The translations under genes were made by a program, and so were the position numbers. Shown here one piece after another: positions 1 through 6,608 of a stretch of DNA of 6,794 bases (its first letter is position 1; the number at the start of each line of letters is the position of its first letter). The notes beneath the pieces were generated by a model. That model made no database searches. It worked only from the letters and a program-made list of their open reading frames with translations, and was not told where the DNA came from. This DNA is from JBBIII01 sp037446575. Its GTDB lineage: Bacteria > Bacteroidota > Ignavibacteria > UBA10030. The stretch lies in NCBI GenBank assembly GCA_037446575.1, contig JBBIII010000104.1, positions 1 to 6,794 of the forward strand, given 5' to 3'.

Positions 1-38
1 AAGTAAGAAGTAAGAAGTAAGAAGTAAGAAGTAAGAAG
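1..38. repeat. 7-bp tandem repeat (AAGTAAG), about 5.4 copies
   Basis: Five perfect head-to-tail copies of AAGTAAG are followed by a partial copy (AAG). The array touches the left edge, so its true length is unknown. It ends 11 bp before the Shine-Dalgarno site of the fumarase gene and so lies in its leader or promoter region. The unit is not a multiple of three and contains TAA, so the array is not coding. Perfect short repeats of this kind can change copy number by slippage, but whether this one does cannot be seen here. Confidence 0.9.
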
Positions 39-49
39 ATTAATATCTT

Positions 50-54
50 AGGAG
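50..54 (+). promoter_or_regulatory. Shine-Dalgarno site (AGGAG) that decides the fumarase start
   Basis: AGGAG lies only one base before the ATG at 56 but seven bases before the in-frame ATG at 62. Normal spacing therefore favours initiation at 62. Confidence 0.6.
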
Positions 55-61
55 AATGGAT

Positions 62-1693
62 ATGGCGAAGAAGAAATCAATGAAAAAAATGGGAAAGCTG
101 AACAAGAAACAGAGCAGAATAAGAAAAGCAACACGAAAAAAATCTACAACTAAAAAAGTTGTTGCGCCTATATCTAAATTTAAAGAAAGCATGCTTCAAT
201 TAATTTCTGAAACATCTACAAATTTACCACCAGATATAAGGCGAGCGTTGAAATGGGCAATAGAACGCGAAACTCCCGGAAGTCAGGCAATGCTTGCTTT
301 ACAAACAATGGCAATAAATACGGATATGGCTTGCGATAATGAAGCTCCGATTTGTCAGGATACCGGTATGCCTACGTTTGAAATAAAAACTCCTGCTGGT
401 ATCAATCAAATTCAGATGCAGAAAGAAATCAAGGAATCGATAGCTGAAGCAACAAAGGTAGGCAAATTACGACCGAATGCTGTTGATTCTTTAACAGGAA
501 AAAATAGCGGCAATAATCTTGGCGAAGGTTGCCCGGTTATGCACTTTGAGCAATGGGAGAAAAAAGAAATTGAAGTTCGCTTAATTCTCAAAGGCGGAGG
601 GTGTGAAAATAAAAGTATACAATATTCACTGCCTTGCGAATTGTTTAATCTCGGTAGAGCAGATAGAACAATGGATGGTATTCGTAAATGTCTATTGCAC
701 GCTGTATGGCAGGCGCAGGGGCAAGGTTGCAGTGTAGGAGCAATTGGTGTTGCTATTGGCGGTGATAGAGCTTCGGGTTATCATTATGCAAAACAACAAC
801 TTTTCAGATTATTAGATGACATAAATTCGAATCCTGAACTTGCCAAACTTGAAGATTACGTATTACAAAATGCAAATAAATTAAATATCGGAACTATGGG
901 TTTTGGCGGTTTGTCAACATTGATAGGTTGTAAAATTGGGTCATATCATCGTTTGCCGGCGAGTTTTTTTGTAACAGTTGCGTACAATTGCTGGGCTTAT
1001 CGCCGGTTAGGCGTAATTCTCGATGCAAAAACTGGAGCAATCAAACGATGGTTATACAAAGAAGATACACCTGTAATGCGCATGGCAAAAGAAGAAAACC
1101 TGCCGCTTACCGGACGAGAAATTTCATTGACATTCCCGATATCGGAAGAGCAGACTCGCGCTCTTAAAGTCGGCGATGTTTTACTTTTAAATGGCGTTAT
1201 GCACATGGGTCGAGATGTTTTGCATCATCATCTGATGACGCACGATTCGCCGGTGAATCTTGAAGGCGGAGCGATTTATCATTGCGGGCCCGTTGCATTG
1301 AAGAAAGACGATAAATGGTTTATGAATGCCGCGGGACCTACCACAAGCATACGTGAAGAGCCATACCAAGGCGATGTTATTCGCAAATTCAAAGTGCGTG
1401 CTATAATCGGCAAAGGCGGTATGGGAAAGAAAACACTAGAAGCACTTAAAGATATTGGCGCAGTCTACTTAAGCGCAATAGGCGGAGCGGCGCAATATTA
1501 TTCAAAGTGCATTGAAGAGGTGGAAGGAGTAGATTTTCTTGAATTCGGTGTGCCCGAAGCAATGTGGCATGTGCGTGTAAAAGACTTTCCCGTTATTGTA
1601 ACAATGGATGCGCAAGGAAACAGTTTGCATGCAGATGTGGAGAAAGCTTCGGCAGAAGAATTAGCAAAACTGAAAGAAGCGACTGTTATTTAA
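62..1693 (+). CDS. Class I (4Fe-4S) fumarate hydratase, fused alpha and beta domains
   Basis: The enzyme should interconvert fumarate and L-malate in the citric acid cycle, in the cytoplasm, using an oxygen-sensitive 4Fe-4S cluster. The 543-residue protein (numbered from the ATG at 62) has an alpha domain at about 43-318 and a beta domain at about 343-540 in one chain, as in E. coli FumA/FumB. Probable cluster cysteines are C98 (APICQDTG), C223 (QGCSVGAIGVAIGGD) and C310 (AYNCWAYRR); their spacing is close to FumA C105/C224/C318. Other family motifs are KGGGCEN near 177, LLNGVMHMGRD near 375 and AGPTT near 424 in the beta half. I chose 62 over the ATG at 56 because AGGAG at 50-54 is correctly spaced only for 62. 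Residues 1 to about 35 form a Lys/Arg-rich tail that FumA lacks; a downstream start such as the ATG at 191 would remove it but has a poor ribosome site. The related L-tartrate dehydratase is less likely, because that enzyme normally has two separate subunits. Confidence 0.93.
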   Translation: MAKKKSMKKMGKLNKKQSRIRKATRKKSTTKKVVAPISKFKESMLQLISETSTNLPPDIRRALKWAIERETPGSQAMLALQTMAINTDMACDNEAPICQDTGMPTFEIKTPAGINQIQMQKEIKESIAEATKVGKLRPNAVDSLTGKNSGNNLGEGCPVMHFEQWEKKEIEVRLILKGGGCENKSIQYSLPCELFNLGRADRTMDGIRKCLLHAVWQAQGQGCSVGAIGVAIGGDRASGYHYAKQQLFRLLDDINSNPELAKLEDYVLQNANKLNIGTMGFGGLSTLIGCKIGSYHRLPASFFVTVAYNCWAYRRLGVILDAKTGAIKRWLYKEDTPVMRMAKEENLPLTGREISLTFPISEEQTRALKVGDVLLLNGVMHMGRDVLHHHLMTHDSPVNLEGGAIYHCGPVALKKDDKWFMNAAGPTTSIREEPYQGDVIRKFKVRAIIGKGGMGKKTLEALKDIGAVYLSAIGGAAQYYSKCIEEVEGVDFLEFGVPEAMWHVRVKDFPVIVTMDAQGNSLHADVEKASAEELAKLKEATVI

Positions 1694-1720
1694 AAAAAAC
1701 GACTAAATCATTTTTTTAAA
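1689..1720 (+). terminator. Possible weak A/T-only hairpin after the fumarase gene
   Basis: TTTAAAAAAA (1689-1698), which overlaps the stop codon, is a perfect inverted repeat of TTTTTTTAAA (1711-1720) with a 12-base loop. The stem contains no G or C and could be chance in A/T-rich DNA. A terminator between the fumarase gene and the next operon would fit its position, but the support is weak. Confidence 0.25.
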
Positions 1721-1722
1721 AA

Positions 1723-1785
1723 ACTACAGAGGTATAGAAGATACACATATATAAAAAACTCTGTTACTTTTGTGTCCTCTGTGGT
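1723..1785. repeat. Palindromic intergenic repeat of the CCTCTGTGGT type
   Basis: ACTACAGAGG (1723-1732) and CCTCTGTGGT (1776-1785) are inverted copies that match at 9 of 10 positions. The inner flanks are looser copies of each other. The right arm resembles the ACCACAGAGG/CTCTGTGTCCTCTGTGGT-like motif that I recall as a dispersed intergenic repeat in many environmental bacterial genomes. The element fills most of the gap between the fumarase and YbaK-family genes and contains no open reading frame of note. Confidence 0.55.
1765..1772 (+). promoter_or_regulatory. Candidate Bacteroidota-type -7 promoter box (TACTTTTG)
   Basis: TACTTTTG matches the Bacteroidota primary sigma factor -7 consensus TAnnTTTG at every defined base. 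It lies 22 bp before the start codon of the YbaK-family gene, a sensible distance for a short leader. I see no TTTG/TTG -33 element at the expected distance upstream. The box lies inside the repeat's right arm and could simply be part of the repeat. Confidence 0.35.
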
Positions 1786-1794
1786 AAAATACTA

Positions 1795-2289
1795 ATGTCA
1801 AAAAGCGATTATCCAATTACTCCTGCAATACGAGTTCTTCGCGAGTGGAAAATTGATTTTATCCCATTTCTTTATAAATATGAAGAACACGGCGGAACAC
1901 ATCAATTTGCAAAACAATTTAATGTGCCAGAGCATCACATAATAAAAACGCTGGTTTTTGAAACGGATGAAAGGAATCCATTAATAGTCTTAATGCAAGG
2001 AGATAAAGAGGTTTCAACAAAAAAATTAGCTCGAATAATCGGAACAAAACAAATTGCTCCTTGTAATGCAAACACTGCACATCGCATAACAGGTTATCAA
2101 TTCGGTGGAATAAGTCCATTCGGAATCCGGCAAAAATTGCCTATCTTTGCTGAAAAGACTATATTTGATTTACCTAAAATTTATATAAATGGTGGGAAAC
2201 GGGGTTTTATCATACAAATTGACCCGAATGAAATTAGAAAAGTTTTAGATGTTACAGAAGTTGAAGTTGCGATACTTTTAAATAATTAA
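1795..2289 (+). CDS. ybaK: YbaK/EbsC-family aminoacyl-tRNA deacylase
   Basis: This is a single-domain, 164-residue protein of the YbaK/ProX editing family. YbaK itself hydrolyses mischarged Cys-tRNA(Pro) in trans, correcting errors of prolyl-tRNA synthetase in the cytoplasm. Family signatures are visible: HHIIKTLVFE at 47-56 with the probable catalytic Lys51; LIVLMQGDKEVSTKKLA at 63-79; TGYQFGGISPFGIRQKLP at 99-116, the strongest family motif; and INGGKRGF at 131-138. The length is normal for the family. The ATG at 1795 has no convincing Shine-Dalgarno site, as is common in Bacteroidota-like genomes. The gene starts 101 bp after the fumarase gene and ends 11 bp before the next gene, with which it probably shares a transcript. 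The exact substrate cannot be told from sequence alone; related family members edit Ala- or Ser-charged tRNAs. Confidence 0.88.
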   Translation: MSKSDYPITPAIRVLREWKIDFIPFLYKYEEHGGTHQFAKQFNVPEHHIIKTLVFETDERNPLIVLMQGDKEVSTKKLARIIGTKQIAPCNANTAHRITGYQFGGISPFGIRQKLPIFAEKTIFDLPKIYINGGKRGFIIQIDPNEIRKVLDVTEVEVAILLNN

Positions 2290-2300
2290 TCAGGTGAAAT

Positions 2301-3542
2301 ATGGAATTAGGAATTATTGAATGGACAACGCAACTACGGTTTGTTGTTGCGTTAGCTTTAGGTTTTCTTGTCGGTCTGGAAAGAGAAAGCATTAAAGTTG
2401 ATCAAAAACTCGTTTTTGGAGGCGTCCGTACACATCCGATAATTAGTATGTTTGGATTTGGTTGCGCTTGGCTATATCAGATTGGAGCAACAGCAATGTT
2501 GCCAATGGGATTGCTTGCAGTTGCAACGCTTACAGGCATTGCATATGTGGCAAAAATTCGAGCAGATAGATTTGGTTCGACAAGTGAAATATCAGCGCTT
2601 CTAACTTTTATTACTGGTGCGCTTGCTATGCTTGTAGATATCTGGATTGCGATGGCGTTAGGCGTCATGAATACGATGTTGCTTTCGGAAAAAGCGATGT
2701 TAGAATCCTATGTTGAGCGGCTCAGTAAAGTTGAATTTCTTGCAACAGTAAAATTTCTTTTAGTAACATTAATTATTTTACCAGTTCTCCCAAACAAAGA
2801 ATTTACTCAATTCAATATAAATCCAACAAAAGTATGGCAAATTGTTATTATAGTTTCAACTTTAGGATTTATAGGTTATTTGTTAGAGAAAAAATTTGGA
2901 GAAAAAGTTGGTCTTTGGTTATCAGGGCTCTTAGGTGGAATAGTCTCTAGCACAGCAGTAGCGCTTTCAGTAGGTAGAATGGCGCGTAACAATCCTGAGC
3001 GAGCGGGGAGCGCATTACAAGCCGCTTTACTTGCATGTAGTGTTATGTATTTGCGCGTACTTGTTTTAGTTTGGTTTATTAATTATTCTTTTTTTCCAAA
3101 TCTTTGGCTTCCTTTAGTCATATTATTTGCTACAGGCGTGCTTTTATCGCTTGTCATATTTAATAAAGAAGAGGGTGTAATAGCATCACAAATCCCGGAG
3201 CTCCAAAATCCATTTGAAGTAAAACCAGCAATTTGGTTTGCTTTAATGTTTGTATTGCTCTCGATAATAACCGGATTTATTAAATCAACAATTGGCAATT
3301 CTGGATTGCTTGGTTTATCGGCTATTGTTGGCGTTTCTGATATTGATCCTTTCATCTTGTCTGTCGTTCAAGGATCGGATGGGTCTGTAAAAATATTTTC
3401 ATCGGCAATTATACTTGCTATGATGAGTAATACAGTGGCGAAGGCGATCTATTTTGGATCATTGTCACCGACAACAAGGAAGGAGACAGCGCTTAAGTTT
3501 TCAATATTTGCATTACTGCATATCCCTTTTATACTTTGGTAA
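2301..3542 (+). CDS. MgtC/SapB-DUF4010 family integral membrane protein
   Basis: The 413-residue protein is very hydrophobic, with about 12 predicted membrane segments spread over its length. The N-terminal part (about 10-140) is MgtC/SapB-like, with GFLVGLERES at 21-30, GVRTHPIISMFG at 41-52 and STSEISALLTFITGAL at 93-108. The C-terminal part is DUF4010-like, with GLLGGIVSSTAVALSVGRMA at 209-228, NPFEVKPAIWFALMF at 303-317, GVSDIDPF at 344-351 and MMSNTVAKAIYFG at 374-386. MgtC proteins are linked to survival at low magnesium and to ATP synthase control, but the fused family has no established substrate, so no transport function is claimed. AGGTGA at 2292-2297 is an acceptable ribosome site for the ATG at 2301. 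The 11-bp gap after the YbaK-family gene suggests one operon; I see no functional link between the two. Confidence 0.88.
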   Translation: MELGIIEWTTQLRFVVALALGFLVGLERESIKVDQKLVFGGVRTHPIISMFGFGCAWLYQIGATAMLPMGLLAVATLTGIAYVAKIRADRFGSTSEISALLTFITGALAMLVDIWIAMALGVMNTMLLSEKAMLESYVERLSKVEFLATVKFLLVTLIILPVLPNKEFTQFNINPTKVWQIVIIVSTLGFIGYLLEKKFGEKVGLWLSGLLGGIVSSTAVALSVGRMARNNPERAGSALQAALLACSVMYLRVLVLVWFINYSFFPNLWLPLVILFATGVLLSLVIFNKEEGVIASQIPELQNPFEVKPAIWFALMFVLLSIITGFIKSTIGNSGLLGLSAIVGVSDIDPFILSVVQGSDGSVKIFSSAIILAMMSNTVAKAIYFGSLSPTTRKETALKFSIFALLHIPFILW

Positions 3543-3577
3543 AAACAAGATCTACTTTCCAAAGTCAATGAGCAATT

Positions 3578-4648
3578 ATGTATTCTGAAAAACTTATATT
3601 GAGTATTTTATTTTTAAGTGTACTTTCTCTTTCTTGCTCAACTACATCGTATAGAGACGTGTATCCAATACTTAACGATGGCAAGTATGATTCTGAATTT
3701 CCCTATCGTGGATGTTCGGCACAGCTAGAAAATATTTCAGAATCAGTTAAAATGGTTAGCTGTATTGCTTATTATAAAAGAATAGTATTTCCTTTTGCAG
3801 CGAAAATTAAATATAGAGATATCGGCAATATATTTTTTAAAGAAAAAGCAGAAAAAGAGATTTATTTTACTAGAACTGCCTCTGGTAGCGCAACAATTAT
3901 ATACTACGATAATAATAGAATTGCGTTTTTAACATGCGCGCATGTAATTACTTTTCCCGATTCGATAATAACTTACTATAGATATGACGATAAATCAATG
4001 TCGGATTATATTCAAAGCGTAACAGTCAAAGAGAAGCAAGTAAATTATGTGGCGGCAATTCAAGGCGCCGATAATCTTGAAGCGCTTGCTATTAACAATG
4101 AATATGATTTAGCGATTTTAGGCCAAAAAAATTTAATACGAACACATACTTCTAATATAAATGTTTTTGACTATCCTATAGGAAAAGCGAAAGAGCTTGA
4201 GTGGGGTGCATTTGTATATCTTTTTGGTTATCCAGCGGGTTATAAAGTAATTACAAAAGCGATTGTTAGCAATCCTAATCGCGATAAATACGGCTCATTT
4301 CTCACAGACGCAGTTTTTAATAGAGGATTTAGTGGAGGCATAATACTTGCCATTAGAGATGGTGTGCCTAATTTTGAATTAGTCGGAATGGTAAAACTTG
4401 TTCCAGCTCGACTTTTTACTTATGTAACGCCGTTAAAAGAAGGCGAATTAGCAGAGTTTGATACAGAAGCTCCTTTTAAGGGAGAGCTGTTTATTGAAAA
4501 CAAATCAGAAATTATCTACGGCGTAGCTCCCGCTATTCCAGCCGAGATGATTGTGGAGTTTGTTGAAAAAAACATAGAGACACTTGAAGATAAAGGTTAT
4601 TTTCTACAGTCATTTGTTAAGAAAAGACATGCTATAGAAAGAAAATAA
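3578..4648 (+). CDS. Lipoprotein with trypsin-like (S1-type) serine protease domain
   Basis: The 356-residue protein begins with a lipoprotein signal peptide: a hydrophobic stretch at 6-18 ending in SLSC with Cys20 as the probable lipidated residue. The lipobox lacks the usual -3 Leu, which Bacteroidota-like bacteria tolerate. It should be anchored facing the periplasm or cell surface. A chymotrypsin-like protease domain follows from about 100 to 290, and its triad appears complete: His122 in LTCAHVI, Asp177 in EYDLAILG and Ser252 in NRGFSGGI (GxSGG). Residues 40-95, containing Cys46 and Cys62, are a lead-in region I do not recognise. No PDZ domain is evident in the C-terminal part, unlike DegP/HtrA. 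The start at 3578 has no strong ribosome site, but it gives a proper signal peptide. The gene lies 35 bp after the DUF4010 gene and may be read through from it. The target protein is unknown. Confidence 0.8.
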   Translation: MYSEKLILSILFLSVLSLSCSTTSYRDVYPILNDGKYDSEFPYRGCSAQLENISESVKMVSCIAYYKRIVFPFAAKIKYRDIGNIFFKEKAEKEIYFTRTASGSATIIYYDNNRIAFLTCAHVITFPDSIITYYRYDDKSMSDYIQSVTVKEKQVNYVAAIQGADNLEALAINNEYDLAILGQKNLIRTHTSNINVFDYPIGKAKELEWGAFVYLFGYPAGYKVITKAIVSNPNRDKYGSFLTDAVFNRGFSGGIILAIRDGVPNFELVGMVKLVPARLFTYVTPLKEGELAEFDTEAPFKGELFIENKSEIIYGVAPAIPAEMIVEFVEKNIETLEDKGYFLQSFVKKRHAIERK

Positions 4649-4713
4649 AATTCAGCTTAACTTTTTCCTTCCTTTGTCGTAAATCAAGAAGTGAATTCGA
4701 GATATAAACAGCT

Positions 4714-5841
4714 ATGTTAAATATAAATCACGGTTTTATCCGTAATCTATATGATATTTTAACCAAGGAACTAACTTGGGAAGACCTTAATAAATCGGTT
4801 AATGATGATATGCGCGGAATGTATGAATTCTATGCGCGTAGCATGAAGTCCGTTGAGGAAGAAAAGAACAAATTTAAACGTGCTCTAAAGTTTATTTATC
4901 ATCTTTTTATTGCATTTCTATTAAAATTATCGCCAGCTCGAAGATTCATGTATGCAATAGCAATTGTTTTTATAATGGTTTCTATTATTCAAGGCAAACC
5001 CGAATCAGCCGTTTATGCTTTTTTAATTATTAATCTTTTACTTGCTATGGAGCTTGCCGATAAACTTACAACAAAGGATGAGCTGACCATTGCAAGGGAA
5101 ATTCAACTCAGTCTTCAACCAATTAATAGCAAGATAATAACCGGCTATGATATTTCATCGTTCAGCGAAGTTGCAAAACAAGTCGGCGGCGACTTCTATG
5201 ATATTATTAAAACTTCAAATAACGATAATTTAATAGCTATTGGAGATGTTTCAGGAAAGGGAATTTCGTCAGCTTTGTATGTCGTTAAAATACAAACCGC
5301 TCTACAACTATTCGCTAAGGAAACTGATGACCTAAAGCTATTACTTGTAAAACTAAATTCACATTTATACGGACAGCTTAAAAGAAATTACTTCCTAACA
5401 CTCTTTTTATTAAAGTTGAATAATGACGGGAAAGTGGAATACTGCCGCGCAGGACATCCACCTGCCTTACATTATAAAGCTTCTATCAGAGAAATATCTT
5501 GGTTGCAGCCCAATGGTATAGCAATAGGGATGGCGCCTTCATATAATGGAATTGAAAATAACGGAGCGATATCTAAAACAAGCTTCTATGATGCAATTGA
5601 ACTTGGAAACACGTTGCTTGATAAGAACGATATTTTGTTTTTATTTACTGATGGTGTTAGCGAATCTATTAGTAAAGAAGGCAAAGAATTTAGTGAAGAA
5701 AAAATTGCTGATATAATAAAATTATATGCCGAAGAAAACGTAAATGTAATACAACAGCATTTATATAATATGCTGACTAAGCACAGATCTGGCGCAGATT
5801 TAAGAGATGATACGACATTTATTTTAATCAAACGAATTTAG
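4714..5841 (+). CDS. Membrane-anchored SpoIIE/RsbU-type PP2C serine/threonine phosphatase
   Basis: The 375-residue protein has a soluble N-terminal stretch of about 55 residues, two or three membrane segments (about 60-72, 78-94 and 98-114) and a C-terminal SpoIIE/PP2C phosphatase domain from about 122 to the end. Visible motifs are AREIQLSLQP at 127-136, the helix that joins sensor and catalytic parts in RsbU-like proteins; VGGDFYD at 157-163; GDVSGKG at 177-183; CRAGHPP at 244-250; LFTDGVSES at 310-318; and LRDDTTF at 363-369. The metal-binding aspartates (probably D160, D178, D313 and D366) are all present, so it should be active. In this family the substrate is usually a phosphorylated anti-sigma-factor antagonist; no such antagonist or anti-sigma kinase lies in the window. 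The ATG at 4714 has no clear ribosome site. A 65-bp gap follows the protease gene, and the 3' end converges on the deacetylase gene with 15 bp between them. Confidence 0.92.
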   Translation: MLNINHGFIRNLYDILTKELTWEDLNKSVNDDMRGMYEFYARSMKSVEEEKNKFKRALKFIYHLFIAFLLKLSPARRFMYAIAIVFIMVSIIQGKPESAVYAFLIINLLLAMELADKLTTKDELTIAREIQLSLQPINSKIITGYDISSFSEVAKQVGGDFYDIIKTSNNDNLIAIGDVSGKGISSALYVVKIQTALQLFAKETDDLKLLLVKLNSHLYGQLKRNYFLTLFLLKLNNDGKVEYCRAGHPPALHYKASIREISWLQPNGIAIGMAPSYNGIENNGAISKTSFYDAIELGNTLLDKNDILFLFTDGVSESISKEGKEFSEEKIADIIKLYAEENVNVIQQHLYNMLTKHRSGADLRDDTTFILIKRI

Positions 5842-5856
5842 CAAACATAGATATAG

Positions 5857-6546
5857 TCAAAACTTTTTTTCCAGCCGGTTAATTAACTCGCTAACCCTTA
5901 CAAATATAAATCCCTTCTTTTTAAGATAATGGAAAATATTAGGCAACGCTTTTGCCGTATGCCAACCTCTTCCGTTCACATGCATAATTATTATAGAGCC
6001 ATTACTGGTTCGTGAATTAACATAATTAATAAGCGCATCAGGAGTAATTGTCGAATCGGGATCACCGGAAACTACATCATACATAACAGTTGTGAAACCG
6101 AGACTATGTGCTGTTTGAGTTATGTTATTATTTATCTTTCCATAAGGCGGCCGAAATAGTTTTATTGAGGTACCCGTAATTTCTTTTATTAGCTTTTCGG
6201 TTAATATTAATTCTTGTTTAATGCTATCTATGCTAAGCCGGGATAAATTCGCATGTGTGTAACTATGATTTCCTATTTCAAAAAATGGTATTGAATTTAG
6301 AAATTTCACTTCTTGCTTGTGTTTTTGTATCCATTTGCCGCTTAGAAAAAAAGTAGCTGGCACGCCAGAATCGATTAGTGTATTTACTATATCTTTATCA
6401 AACCCACCTCTGATTACAGATGGACAAGCATCAAATGTAATTGCAATTTTATTTTCTTGTCTTGAACTGTGATAAATTAATTCTATATTATTTCTCGGTA
6501 GGAATATAAAAAAATTAAAAAGAAATATATTCAGCAATATTATCAT
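5857..6546 (-). CDS. Polysaccharide deacetylase, NodB/CE4 family
   Basis: The 229-residue protein has a hydrophobic N-terminus (2-17) that serves as a signal peptide or membrane anchor, followed by a NodB homology domain from about 33 to 222. CE4 enzymes remove N- or O-acetyl groups from cell-wall or exported polysaccharides outside the membrane. Motifs in order: TFDAC at 37-41 with catalytic Asp39; NHSYTH at 93-98 with metal-binding His94 and His98; FRPPYG at 131-136; YDVVSGDPD at 156-164; and IIMHVNGRGWHT at 186-197 with His189. The usual second Asp of TFDDG, a metal ligand, is Ala40 here, so metal binding or activity may differ from the classical enzyme. The ATG at 6546 lies only two bases beyond the U-run of the terminator at 6547-6576, whose 3' arm supplies the only Shine-Dalgarno-like sequence (GAGAGG, 8-base spacing). 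The target polymer is unknown. Confidence 0.88.
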   Translation of the reverse strand: MIILLNIFLFNFFIFLPRNNIELIYHSSRQENKIAITFDACPSVIRGGFDKDIVNTLIDSGVPATFFLSGKWIQKHKQEVKFLNSIPFFEIGNHSYTHANLSRLSIDSIKQELILTEKLIKEITGTSIKLFRPPYGKINNNITQTAHSLGFTTVMYDVVSGDPDSTITPDALINYVNSRTSNGSIIIMHVNGRGWHTAKALPNIFHYLKKKGFIFVRVSELINRLEKKF

Positions 6547-6576
6547 ATAAAAAGCCTCTCGATCATCAAGAGGCTT
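6547..6576 (-). terminator. Intrinsic terminator after the small peptide gene, overlapping the deacetylase leader
   Basis: AAGCCTCT (6552-6559) and AGAGGCTT (6569-6576) are perfect inverted copies. In the minus-strand RNA the stem extends by a G-U, a G-C and an A-U pair to 11 bp with a three-base loop, and is followed by UUUUU (6553-6549, the first two in the stem). In the plus-strand RNA the same position is a C-A mismatch and no U-run follows directly, so the element is built to act on minus-strand transcription. It lies 32 bp after the stop codon of the 55-codon gene and two bases before the deacetylase ATG. Confidence 0.82.
6555..6560 (-). promoter_or_regulatory. Shine-Dalgarno-like site of the deacetylase inside the terminator stem
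   Basis: GAGAGG, whose GAGG pairs with the 16S rRNA 3' end, lies eight bases before the deacetylase ATG. It is contained within the 3' arm of the terminator hairpin. When the hairpin is folded, the site would be hidden from ribosomes. Confidence 0.4.
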
Positions 6577-6608
6577 AAGAAAATTTTATAAATATATGTT
6601 TTTTTGGA

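Noticed and set aside
1..38. The AAGTAAG array as a CRISPR or iteron origin
   Set aside because: The units are directly joined without spacers and are only 7 bp long, and no cas, rep or parA-like gene is present.
997..1369. Minus-strand open frames inside the fumarase gene
   Set aside because: They overlap a clearly conserved gene, have no recognisable motifs and show compositions typical of antisense shadows.
3083..3355. A 90-codon minus-strand frame inside the DUF4010 gene
   Set aside because: It is opposite conserved membrane-protein motifs and shows no domain or ribosome site, so it is a shadow frame.
3533..3565. Inverted repeat ACTTTGG ... CCAAAGT between the DUF4010 and protease genes
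   Set aside because: The stem is only 7 bp with a 19-base loop and no U-run follows, so there is not enough to call a terminator or operator.
4669..4676. TTCCTTTG before the phosphatase gene as a -7 promoter box
   Set aside because: It has a mismatch at the second position of TAnnTTTG and no -33 element is visible. A match this loose is expected by chance in A/T-rich DNA.
5586..5831. An 81-codon minus-strand frame opposite the phosphatase catalytic domain
   Set aside because: The Ser/Leu/Ile-rich translation is what the complement of an Asp/Glu/Lys-rich gene gives, and there are no signals of its own.
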